Positions 1 to 6,704 of a stretch of 18,337 nucleotides of DNA are shown here, one piece after another. This DNA is from JBBDWJ01 sp040902925 (GTDB lineage: Bacteria > Acidobacteriota > Terriglobia > Bryobacterales > UBA6623): assembly GCA_040902925.1 (NCBI GenBank), contig JBBDWJ010000237.1:1-18337 (forward strand), in the 5' to 3' direction. Both the position numbers and the translations under genes were made by a program. Every line of letters begins with the position of its first letter. Within the stretch, counting starts at the first letter, position 1. The notes beneath the pieces are model-generated. The model ran no database searches. It was not told the origin of the DNA and worked only from the letters and a program-made list of their open reading frames with translations.

Positions 1-755
1 AAGCGATTCGGGTCGTCGACCGTCATGTAGCGGCTCATCAGGTCATCGGCCAGGTAGGTGACGCTCAAGACAACGACTAAACCAACGAGAACAACCAGCC
101 CCATCTTTCCGCCGATCGAAAAACGCCGGAACAGGTAGATGACGCAGATCAGCGCCGCAACCAACGTTCCGCGCGATCCGGTAAGCGGCAGCGCCACCAG
201 GATTGGAATGGTAAACAGCACCACCACCATGCGGGCCAGAGGGTTGCGCGAACGATCGCTGATCACCGACATCCACAAAGGCAGGCCGAGTAGAAAGGTC
301 ATCCCGAGCGTGTTGGGATCATCGAGCGAAGTGCCTTCCATCGACAGCCGGCCCTGGCGGTCAAAGCCGGTAAACGCGCTGCTCACCGCGGCCACCGTCG
401 AGCCCAACGCAAGCGCCATCATCATGCGCGAGACGTGCCGCCGCGTGCTCACCAGCGCCACGATCATGATGAACAGGCCCCAATTCTTCAGCCACGCTTC
501 CTGCAAAATGCGCAGCGACCCGCTGGGGTACGATCCAAACGGAATGCAGAAGATAAACCAGCCCGTCAGCAGCAGCAGCGCAATGCCGACCCGCGAGTTG
601 AAAGCGCGCACGATCGTGCCGCTCAACAGAGCAATCGCCAACGCCCCGACGGCCAAGGCTATCGGAAGACGAAAGCCGGGAATGAGCAAGTCGAGGATTC
701 GCGTATGCACAAAGAACGCATACACGAGCACCATCACGTAGCCGGCGGAAACCAT
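1..755 (-). CDS. O-antigen ligase-like polytopic membrane protein, N-terminal part (runs off the window)
   Basis: An open minus-strand frame runs from an ATG at 755 to base 1 without a stop (251 codons); an in-frame TAG lies a few codons upstream. The translation is very hydrophobic, with about eight or nine likely membrane segments, for example around residues 28-45, 56-76, 109-129, 149-165, 174-191 and 217-235. Two motifs fit the Wzy/WaaL O-antigen ligase family: a loop reading DDPNTLGMTFLLGLPL and, about 50 residues later, LPLTGSRGTLVAA (the SRG signature). Members of this family polymerise or ligate lipid-linked glycans at the periplasmic face of the inner membrane. The catalytic periplasmic loop and C-terminus would lie outside the window, so polymerase, ligase or exosortase-associated ligase cannot be told apart. 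It is on the csrA strand, but a terminator-like hairpin separates them. There is no clear Shine-Dalgarno sequence. Confidence 0.8.
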   Translation of the reverse strand, partial: MVSAGYVMVLVYAFFVHTRILDLLIPGFRLPIALAVGALAIALLSGTIVRAFNSRVGIALLLLTGWFIFCIPFGSYPSGSLRILQEAWLKNWGLFIMIVALVSTRRHVSRMMMALALGSTVAAVSSAFTGFDRQGRLSMEGTSLDDPNTLGMTFLLGLPLWMSVISDRSRNPLARMVVVLFTIPILVALPLTGSRGTLVAALICVIYLFRRFSIGGKMGLVVLVGLVVVLSVTYLADDLMSRYMTVDDPNR

Positions 756-921
756 GCAGGTTTTAGTCTATCGGTAGGCGTCCGCGGGCGACAAGCGGCG
801 GCGACAGGCCGGGGCCGGCGGGCAGTGATCGACATGCCTCTCGAAGATGGCGAATCCAACCTCGACGCCGAGTTCGTCCGAACGCAACTGGTCTCGATCG
901 CCTGACGGATAGTGCCGCCTC

Positions 922-950
922 GTTGAAAACGGAGCCGCTACCGGCGGCTC
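922..950 (-). terminator. Hairpin terminator overlapping the csrA stop codon
   Basis: On the minus strand a perfect 7-bp stem (GAGCCGC/GCGGCTC, plus-strand positions 944-950 and 932-938) with a 5-nt loop is followed at once by CGTTTTC. The csrA stop codon (938-940) lies inside the structure. This is the layout of an intrinsic terminator for the fliW-csrA unit, although the T-tract is short. Confidence 0.5.
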
Positions 951-1180
951 GACTTGATCGAGTCGAGGAATTTGCGTAGCATCTCGGCCACCCGCGGATT
1001 CGACCAATCGGTCGCGGCGGCCTCGCGGTTCAAGCCGGCAATTTCGCTGCGAATGATCCCGACTTCCCGCGGCGCAATCACGCCAATCTTGACGTAGCCC
1101 CGGCCGACTTGCAGGATGCGAACCTCGACATCATCGCCAATCAAAAACGATTCCCCAGGCTGGCGTCGGAAGACAAGCAT
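938..1180 (-). CDS. csrA: Carbon storage regulator CsrA (RsmA)
   Basis: The 80-residue protein begins MLVFRRQPGESFLIGDD and continues VEVRILQVGRGYVKIGVIAPREV, the five-strand CsrA fold with the conserved GxxVRxGIxAP-like strand. CsrA dimers bind GGA motifs in mRNA leaders and usually repress translation; in many flagellated bacteria the main target is flagellin mRNA. At 80 residues it is slightly longer than the 60-65 of enterobacterial CsrA, with an extra C-terminal helix region (residues 55-80), as is common outside the Gammaproteobacteria. The ATG is preceded by a strong GGAGGA Shine-Dalgarno (1187-1192, 6-nt spacing). The start is 3 bp after the fliW stop, so the two are probably co-transcribed and the FliW-CsrA partner switch is encoded as a unit. 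Confidence 0.97.
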   Translation of the reverse strand: MLVFRRQPGESFLIGDDVEVRILQVGRGYVKIGVIAPREVGIIRSEIAGLNREAAATDWSNPRVAEMLRKFLDSIKSSRR

Positions 1181-1183
1181 GGC

Positions 1184-1627
1184 TCATCCTCCGGGCGAAG
1201 CCCCGCTTGCCGGGCCCGTAAGAGGAAACAAAGACGAATAGCTGCTGCCGATCTGCATGATCTGCTTGGCGTGTAAATTGGCGGGGTTGATAACGATCGG
1301 CGCGAACAGGTTGCATTTCGGGGCGCCTCCCTGCCCCGCGAGCACCAGCACCAGCAGGCAAACGACATCGCCACCCAACCGCGGCGGCTCCGCAAAGCCG
1401 AGCAGTTCCACGTCGCTTGCCGGCACCTGAAGCTTGTAGCCGGAATCCACGAACTGCGCCGGGATCACCGGCACGCTCAGCGTGTGGTCCTCAACGTTCT
1501 GCAGCAGCAGCATGGGTTCAAACTCTTCATGCCGCAGCAGGACAAACTGCCGTGCCGTTTCGAAGCCAGGCAGCCCCTCGGGAAACAACAGGACGCTGCC
1601 CTCGGGCAAGTCGTGGGACTGGTTCAA
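1184..1627 (-). CDS. fliW: Flagellar assembly factor FliW
   Basis: FliW binds CsrA non-competitively and flagellin competitively, linking flagellin secretion to translation of its mRNA. The signature FPEGLPGFE is at residues 15-23, and the C-terminal part has NLFAPIVINPANLHAKQIM, the usual FliW block. I chose the TTG at 1627 as the start: it gives 147 residues, the normal family length, and creates a 4-base TTGA overlap with the stop of the upstream methyltransferase-like gene, implying translational coupling. An ATG at 1699 in the same frame would add 24 residues, but these lie inside the upstream gene and have no FliW character. csrA follows after 3 bp. Identity is certain; the exact start is not. 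Confidence 0.93.
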   Translation of the reverse strand: MNQSHDLPEGSVLLFPEGLPGFETARQFVLLRHEEFEPMLLLQNVEDHTLSVPVIPAQFVDSGYKLQVPASDVELLGFAEPPRLGGDVVCLLVLVLAGQGGAPKCNLFAPIVINPANLHAKQIMQIGSSYSSLFPLTGPASGASPGG

Positions 1628-3006
1628 AGCGGATTCTCGAGCGGGAAGTAGCCGCCGGAGGAGGCGGGAATCTGGAACCAGGCATAATCCCGGCGCCACA
1701 AAGCCTGAAAAAAGCCGCGCGCGAGTTCTTCGGTATCGACGCCTCGCAGATCCGCGGCTTCGACAATCGCTGCGATAGAGCGAGAGCCATCGATCAAGTC
1801 GAACAGCCGGGCCTGCTGTTCGCTGACGACGAGCGAAATGGCGGAGTCTTCGTGCGCCGCCCAGCTCAGCCGGGCCACGCCGTCAGCAGGAAAGTGACCG
1901 GCTTCGATCTCCAGACCCGGGTTGCGAACCGGTTTGTATTCGAGCCAGTCCCGGCCGCGAAAGCTCACCGCATAAGAACTGGCGGGCCGGTCGTCGCGGC
2001 AGGCGACGGCGATGTGCGTGCGCAGATTCCCGCGAAACAGCTCGGCGAGCGCCGACCAGCGGTGCTCGTCGCCCACGCCGCGGCCGTCGCCGCCGCTGCT
2101 GCCCAAGTCGCCGCCCATGGCGTTGCCCACGTCGCCGCCCATGGCGTCCGTCCCAAAAACAAGGTCCGCAACCGGCGCAAGTCCGCCGCACTCGGGCATG
2201 TACGCGGCCTGGCAAAGAAAGCGCTGCAGCCGCAAGCCGCTTTGCTCGAGCAGCGCCTGAAGCTCTGGAACCGAGAACGCCGGCTCACCGCTGCGCAGTG
2301 CGTCGAGCAGGCCGCTGTCGGAGTTGAGTTCCGGCAAGTCCGCGACAGCGGCCCGAAACGGATGCGATTCGGGCAACGCGGCGGCCCAACCTCGAATCTC
2401 GGTTGCATCGGCCGTATCCAGATCCAGCCCGGCAGCCTCGAGGAAGCGCCGGAACAGCATGACGCCGAGGCGGCCGTGGCGGCCCCCGACGGTTAGAACC
2501 AGCGAACCCGATTCGGTCAACCGGCTGCGCACCAAGCGCAGAAACTCCCCGGCAGGCAGCGGCGGCGGCGGGCCATCCGCGCAGAACACCAGGTCGAAAC
2601 GGCGGTCGATGACCGGAATTTGATCCGCCCCCAGCCACATCAGCTCCAGATTGTCCAGCCGGTAGTGCTGCTTGAGCCGGTCGAGTTGATCGAGCGCGGT
2701 GTCGGCCTGATCGATGGCGAGAAAGTGCGTATGGGCGGCCCCCGCCGCCAGCCGCGCGGCCTCGCTATTCGGGCAGCCGACCACCAGCGCCTGCAACCCC
2801 TCGCGGTACGGCTGATCGGGGAAATAGAGATGGAACCAGCGTTCGGGGTCGCCGACAACCGCTTGACGGCCCTCGATCAGGCAAGCCAGCTCGGTGCCGC
2901 TGCACTGGTAGGGCTGCGTCTCATAGAAACGGCGCAAATTGACGGCGGCAGTCACGCCGGGCCCGGATTGCGGTGTGGTTGCTTGCACGACAGAACCTGC
3001 TTGCAT
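1624..3006 (-). CDS. Class I methyltransferase-fold protein with degenerate SAM motif and C-terminal extension
   Basis: The 460-residue protein matches, by my recognition, a bacterial SAM-methyltransferase family with an N-terminal FYETQPY-type segment (residues 27-33), a Rossmann core (about 70-190), a middle domain starting at FSVPELQALLEQSGL (244-258) and a C-terminal winged-helix-like segment (LFDLIDGSRSIAAIVEAA, 401-418). The expected glycine-rich motif I (GCGxS in relatives) reads VVGCPNSEAA (75-84), while the acidic end of strand 2 (AIDQ) is kept. The usual GVLHHL region is replaced by ADGPPPPL. It may therefore be a poor or non-catalytic SAM binder. Residues 288-312 are a Gly-rich insert with AMGGD twice. 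It shares a domain with the divergently transcribed 917-residue protein and overlaps fliW by 4 bases, suggesting a flagellum-linked role. The substrate is unknown. The ATG lacks a clear ribosome-binding site. Confidence 0.75.
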   Translation of the reverse strand: MQAGSVVQATTPQSGPGVTAAVNLRRFYETQPYQCSGTELACLIEGRQAVVGDPERWFHLYFPDQPYREGLQALVVGCPNSEAARLAAGAAHTHFLAIDQADTALDQLDRLKQHYRLDNLELMWLGADQIPVIDRRFDLVFCADGPPPPLPAGEFLRLVRSRLTESGSLVLTVGGRHGRLGVMLFRRFLEAAGLDLDTADATEIRGWAAALPESHPFRAAVADLPELNSDSGLLDALRSGEPAFSVPELQALLEQSGLRLQRFLCQAAYMPECGGLAPVADLVFGTDAMGGDVGNAMGGDLGSSGGDGRGVGDEHRWSALAELFRGNLRTHIAVACRDDRPASSYAVSFRGRDWLEYKPVRNPGLEIEAGHFPADGVARLSWAAHEDSAISLVVSEQQARLFDLIDGSRSIAAIVEAADLRGVDTEELARGFFQALWRRDYAWFQIPASSGGYFPLENPL

Positions 3007-3131
3007 TGATCGGCGGGGACGGGCAAACGGTTTAGCGCCACCGCAGCGCGGACCAGCGGCGATTACTGTCCTGGGCGAAACCGCGCCCGCCGGCCTACAT
3101 CTTTCCCGCCAGGACTCCGATTCCTATACGG

Positions 3132-5885
3132 GTGCCTGTGTCGAGTTCTCTTACCAATCAACCGGCCGAGCTGCATTCGGCCGCGCCGAGCGTCAACCGC
3201 CAGATCAGCCCGCCGCTCGATCTCGGCTTGCCTTACTGGTTCCATCTGTTTTTTCCCGACCGCGCGCTGACCACGAATCTCAGCATCCTGGTCATCGGCT
3301 GCGACGATGATTTGGCGGTCCGGCTGGCGCGCGCCAACCCCCACGCCCGCATCCTGGCTATCGAACAGCGCCCCGCAACGCGCGCCGCCACCGAACAGGC
3401 CAGCAAACAGCATCACCTTACGAACTTGGAGTTGACCGCAGCCTGGCCGGACGCCGAAGCCGGGGAACGCTTCGACCTGGTTTACTACAACCAACCGTCG
3501 TGGCCCGCCGAGCCGGCGCAAACAGTGCTTTCCCGGGCGGCCGCGCTGCTGCAGCCCGAGGGCTCGCTGCACCTGACGGTTCGCGCCAAATACGCCTGGA
3601 AAGGCGTCGACGTCGTGCGGGAGCTGCTCGACACCCTGGGAGTCCGCCCCGACGCCGAAGGCTACCCGCGCGCCCGCCAGATCGTTGCCGCTCTTGGCCA
3701 GGACCATCCTTGGAATCTGTTGGCGCCCTGGAATTTGTTGGGGCCGGACCCCGAAATGCGGCCGGACGATCTTCTCGCCGACTGGCTCGGAACCAGCGGC
3801 CCCTGCTTCAGCGTCCCCGAGCTCTACGAACTGCTGGCCGCCAGCGGCCTCACGTTGCAACGGTTTACCTACCAGCCGTATTACTTGCCGCAATGCAGCC
3901 CGCTGGCGCGCTCTCCGCTCGCCGGCGACGTGCGGCGGCTGCCAGCCGAGCGGCAGCATGCCTTGATGGAGGCGTATTGGCCGGGCATTCGCTACCATCT
4001 CGCGGTGGCTTGCCGCGCCGACCGCCCGCCGGAGTCGTTCCGGATCGAATTCCACAGCGGCGATTGGCTGCTCTACGCGCCACTGCTGCCGGCGAAGCTG
4101 CCGGTCGAACAAGACGATTCGCCGATCGGCGGCAAAGCCCGGCTGTGCTGGCGCGCCGCCGGCATGCCCGAGTTGTCGGTCTCGCTGGGCGGCTTTCAGC
4201 ACCGCTTGCTGCAGGCGCTCGATCGCGCCGAAGAACTGGGGGAAGTGGTCGGGCTGGCGGGCATTTCCGGCGACCCGCAGTTGCGCGACGCCTGGGCCCG
4301 CGACTTTTTCCAGATGATGTCGGATTTTGACTTCCTGCACTTTCGGATCTGCCACTCGACCCGCCAGCCGTCGCTGCTCGACGAAACCGGGCCCGGCCAG
4401 GCAGAGCCCGCCGAGGCAGAGCAGGACGAAGCAGAGCCCGGCGAAGCAGAGCTAAACGAACCGCAACCGCGGCCGCAACCCAACTGGGCGGAACTGGCCG
4501 AGCTTTCCGAGAGGCAGCGCCAAGCCCAGCCCGCGCCGGAGCCGTACGAGGCAATCGGCGCGTACGAAGAAGGCCGCGAGTCGCAGTTACTTGAAGGGCA
4601 TGCTGCACGCGAAGAGCCCGAACCGCGCGGCGGCCAGGAAGGCCCGGCGGCGAATTTGGAAATAGGCTTGGAGGAGGGATTCGACGCTCCGGATCTAGCG
4701 GACGAGCTGGCAACGCCGGTCGCCGAACGCGAACTGCTGTTCTCGCCGCCCCAACCACCTTCCGGGCCGGCGAGCCCTCTGGCTCTGGATGGCGATTCCG
4801 CCGCGGCCGCGCAGGTCAGCGGCCTCGCCGCGGAGATCGAAGCCAACGCAGCGACCGAAGCCCCTTCTTTGGAACAAGCTCCCGCCGCGGAATTCGAAGC
4901 TTCTTCGTTGGATGTCCAAGCCCCCTGGGTGGAACTCCAAGCTGGCGCGCCGCAAACCGAAGCCGCCACCGAACAGATCAACGCCAGCCCCATTGCCACC
5001 AGCCCCGTTGCCGCGGCGTCGTCGGCGCAGGCCATCGAAACGGCGCCGGCTCAGCAGCCTCCCGGCGTGGCGGCGGCGCTGTTCGCCCCCAGCGAAGTAT
5101 CCGCCATCGAGCTCGAGCGCATCCCCTACGAGGCGTGTCCGCTGTGTACCGAGCCGGGGTACGGGCCGTACCTTCAGGTCAAGACCGAACTGCTTCTCGA
5201 AGCGCAAACCGTGCGCACCACAATGCCATGGGTTCGCTGCGGCCGCTGCTCGCACGTATTCACGAGCGGCTATTTCGCGGGCGACACCTGCGCGCGTGGT
5301 CTCAAGGGCAGCCTGCGTTGGCGAAGCAGCCTGCGCCGCGCCGTAGCGAGCCGCTCCGAAGCGTCGCGAGTCGTTGCCGCGATCACCACCTTGCGGGAAA
5401 GCGCCGCGGGCCGCTGGCTCGACGTCGGATGCAGCTACAGCGGCATTGTCGCGGTCGCCGCGGAGTTCGGGTACGATAGCGCCGGCGTCGAATGCTGCAC
5501 CGAGGCCGCGGACCGTTTTTCCAATCTCGGCTATGCCGTGGTCGCCGGAAGCCTGTTCGACTGCAACGAGGGGCCCTTCGACGTCGTCTCGTTCAGCGGC
5601 GCCGTGGACAGCATGCCCTTCCCCGTCCAAGCGCTGAGCCACGCAAACAGACTGCTGGCGCCGCGCGGGCTGATCTACATCTGCGCGCCGACCAGCGACA
5701 GCCTGCTCTGGCGCAAGCTCAACGCGGAAGACGCCAACCCCCACTGGGCGCGGCTGGAACGCTATCACGTGTTCAACCGGAAAACACTGTTTCACCTGTT
5801 GCAGACCGCCGGATTCGAGCCCTGCAGCTATGGGGCCAGCGGCTCCGACGGAGTGGGCATGGAAGTGATTGGCTGCAAGCGATAG
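3132..5885 (+). CDS. Large two-domain methyltransferase-like protein: degenerate MTase domain, acidic linker, zinc-ribbon and second SAM MTase
   Basis: The protein has 917 residues from a GTG at 3132; another GTG two codons later is equally possible, and neither has a good Shine-Dalgarno. Residues 30-405 are paralogous to the 460-residue neighbour (WFHLFFPDRA, CFSVPELYELLAASGLTLQRF at 225-245, HLAVACRADRPPESF at 289-303, ARDFFQMMSDFDF at 389-401). Motif I there is VIGCDDDLAV, lacking the glycine pattern. Residues 412-660 are a low-complexity linker, first Glu/Pro/Ala-rich, then Ala-rich. The C-terminal unit has a zinc-ribbon (CPLC at 669-672, CGRC at 703-706) followed by a class I methyltransferase with a good motif I (WLDVGCSYSG, 762-771) and the HVFNRKTLFHLLQTAGFE block (879-896) typical of the Methyltransf_11/23 group. 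The second domain is the likelier active enzyme. The substrate is unknown; proximity to fliW-csrA and an O-antigen ligase-like gene makes surface or flagellar modification a hypothesis only. Confidence 0.8.
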   Translation: MPVSSSLTNQPAELHSAAPSVNRQISPPLDLGLPYWFHLFFPDRALTTNLSILVIGCDDDLAVRLARANPHARILAIEQRPATRAATEQASKQHHLTNLELTAAWPDAEAGERFDLVYYNQPSWPAEPAQTVLSRAAALLQPEGSLHLTVRAKYAWKGVDVVRELLDTLGVRPDAEGYPRARQIVAALGQDHPWNLLAPWNLLGPDPEMRPDDLLADWLGTSGPCFSVPELYELLAASGLTLQRFTYQPYYLPQCSPLARSPLAGDVRRLPAERQHALMEAYWPGIRYHLAVACRADRPPESFRIEFHSGDWLLYAPLLPAKLPVEQDDSPIGGKARLCWRAAGMPELSVSLGGFQHRLLQALDRAEELGEVVGLAGISGDPQLRDAWARDFFQMMSDFDFLHFRICHSTRQPSLLDETGPGQAEPAEAEQDEAEPGEAELNEPQPRPQPNWAELAELSERQRQAQPAPEPYEAIGAYEEGRESQLLEGHAAREEPEPRGGQEGPAANLEIGLEEGFDAPDLADELATPVAERELLFSPPQPPSGPASPLALDGDSAAAAQVSGLAAEIEANAATEAPSLEQAPAAEFEASSLDVQAPWVELQAGAPQTEAATEQINASPIATSPVAAASSAQAIETAPAQQPPGVAAALFAPSEVSAIELERIPYEACPLCTEPGYGPYLQVKTELLLEAQTVRTTMPWVRCGRCSHVFTSGYFAGDTCARGLKGSLRWRSSLRRAVASRSEASRVVAAITTLRESAAGRWLDVGCSYSGIVAVAAEFGYDSAGVECCTEAADRFSNLGYAVVAGSLFDCNEGPFDVVSFSGAVDSMPFPVQALSHANRLLAPRGLIYICAPTSDSLLWRKLNAEDANPHWARLERYHVFNRKTLFHLLQTAGFEPCSYGASGSDGVGMEVIGCKR

Positions 5886-6013
5886 TGTGAGTGTTGCGGT
5901 TCGGGCTCGACTCCTGGGCTGGCTGGGCTCCCAGGCCGGCTCGGCTCCCAGGCTGCCGCGCCGTGCAGCACCCAAGGCACCCTCAACGCTGCTCCGCGGC
6001 GCAGGAACGCGCC

Positions 6014-6027
6014 TACCGGCCGTAAAC
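6014..6027 (-). repeat. Partial copy of the GGCCGTTTACGGCC palindrome
   Basis: Reads TACCGGCCGTAAAC, one arm and the loop of the palindrome seen complete at 6239-6256 and 6397-6410. The second arm is not preserved, so this copy is degenerate. Confidence 0.5.
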
Positions 6028-6078
6028 AACTGGTAAGCCCAACACTGTTCCTAGGCACAAGGCCAAGCCGGGGTTCTC

Positions 6079-6131
6079 GAGCCCCGCCAGGGGCCGTCAT
6101 GCCAGTAGCCCGGGGCGCAAGCCCCGGGGTT
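6079..6131 (+). repeat. Dispersed palindromic repeat A, copy 1
   Basis: Begins GAGCCCCGCCAGGGGC, continues with GTCATGCCAGTAGCCC and ends in the hairpin CCCGGGGCGCAAGCCCCGGG. The same order of blocks occurs inverted at 6547-6600, and the first block reappears at the right edge of the window. The two strong stems and the conserved spacer are REP-like. Confidence 0.7.
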
Positions 6132-6196
6132 GGAACACGCGGAAAACCTTTGGCCATTCGACAGACTGCTCCAAGTGGATGCCGGTTGCTATAGGA

Positions 6197-6217
6197 GTCG
6201 CCTTCAGGCGGCTTTTT
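6197..6217 (+). terminator. Terminator-like hairpin with T5 tail
   Basis: A 6-bp stem (GTCGCC/GGCGGC, one T-G pair) with loop TTCA is followed directly by TTTTT at 6213-6217. On the plus strand it could end transcription of the 917-residue gene, whose stop is about 310 bp upstream. It belongs to a run of hairpins, most of which have no T-tail, so its function is uncertain. Confidence 0.4.
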
Positions 6218-6454
6218 CCCGACGAAGTCGGGCTTAGGCCGGCCGTTTACGGTCGGTACGACGGGTTCCCAAACGGTTGGCAAGGCCGCTTTTAGCGGCC
6301 TTTCGAATGGCGGGCGCGACGACCTGAGACTGCCAAAACGGGAAGCCCGCTTGAAGCGGGCTGAGGGAAGAGAAAAGAATAGCCGCGCGGCATACCGGCC
6401 GTAAACGGCCTGCCTAAACCCGGCTGCGCCGGGCCAAGGCCCGTGAACGGGCCT
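6218..6454. repeat. Run of short perfect hairpins with unrelated stems and 3-4-nt loops
   Basis: In order: CCCGAC-GAA-GTCGGG (6218-6232); CCGGCCG-TTTA-CGGTCGG (6239-6256, one wobble); a 9-bp stem AAGGCCGCT with loop TTT (6282-6302); an 8-bp stem AGCCCGCT with loop TGA (6344-6362); GGCCG-TAAA-CGGCC (6397-6410); CCCGGC-TGC-GCCGGG (6419-6433); and a 7-bp stem AGGCCCG with loop TGAA (6437-6454). With the terminator-like hairpin at 6197-6217, this is eight structures in about 260 bp. Apart from the two GGCCG palindromes the stems differ, so this is not a simple tandem repeat. Confidence 0.75.
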
Positions 6455-6546
6455 GCGAGCCTAGTCGTTGCGCCATTGTTGTTTGCCGTGGTCTTGATTT
6501 CGGAAAGGGCCAAACTCGAGAGGAACACGGCCGGGGTTTGAACGCA

Positions 6547-6600
6547 AACCCGGGGCTCGCGGCCCCGGGCTACAGGCATGACGCCCCTACCCGGGCTCCG
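6547..6600 (-). repeat. Dispersed palindromic repeat A, copy 2 (inverted)
   Basis: Read on the minus strand it gives CGGAGCCCGGGTAGGGGC, then GTCATGCCTGTAGCCC, then a GGGGC/GCCCC hairpin, the same block order as copy 1 at 6079-6131. Its central block CATGCCTGTAGC is nearly the unit that is tandemly repeated at 7312-7401. Confidence 0.7.
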
Positions 6601-6704
6601 GAAGATCGCCGATCGAGCTAATGACACCCTCCCCGCCGCGTCGGTTTCTGGCGACCAACGTCCCACGCACCCAACTCCCGGCAAACATAGCGAGCGCCGC
6701 GTGC

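Larger units (their letters stand above)
5886..6704. other. 819-bp gene-free region dense in hairpins and dispersed repeats
   Basis: No convincing gene is present. Open frames here translate hairpins and repeat units into Pro/Gly/Arg-rich strings and have no recognisable domain. The region holds two copies of a dispersed palindromic repeat in opposite orientation (6079-6131 and 6547-6600), three related copies of a GGCCGTTTACGGCC-type palindrome, and a run of different perfect hairpins between 6197 and 6454. It separates the 3' end of the 917-residue gene from the 3' end of the 115-residue gene, so it lies between convergent genes and is free of promoters that I can recognise. Confidence 0.7.

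Noticed and set aside
139..905. Plus-strand open frames over the left edge
   Set aside because: They are Arg/Ser/Thr-rich antisense shadows of the hydrophobic minus-strand O-antigen ligase-like gene, which has clear membrane segments and family motifs.
1627..1699. Longer fliW starting at an ATG at 1699
   Set aside because: The extra 24 residues overlap the methyltransferase-like gene and have no FliW similarity; the TTG start gives the usual length and a TTGA overlap.
3007..3131. Divergent promoters between the two methyltransferase-like genes
   Set aside because: They must exist nearby, but I could not identify a convincing -35/-10 or -24/-12 pair in either direction, so none is annotated.
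3063..4355. Minus-strand 430-codon open frame
   Set aside because: It is antisense to the 917-residue gene; its composition (Arg/Gln/Gly/Ala) is that of a GC-rich shadow, and the plus-strand frame has paralogue support.
4695..6283. Minus-strand open frames of 444 and 151 codons
   Set aside because: They are antisense to the zinc-ribbon/methyltransferase domain, or translations of hairpin and repeat DNA, with no domain and low complexity.
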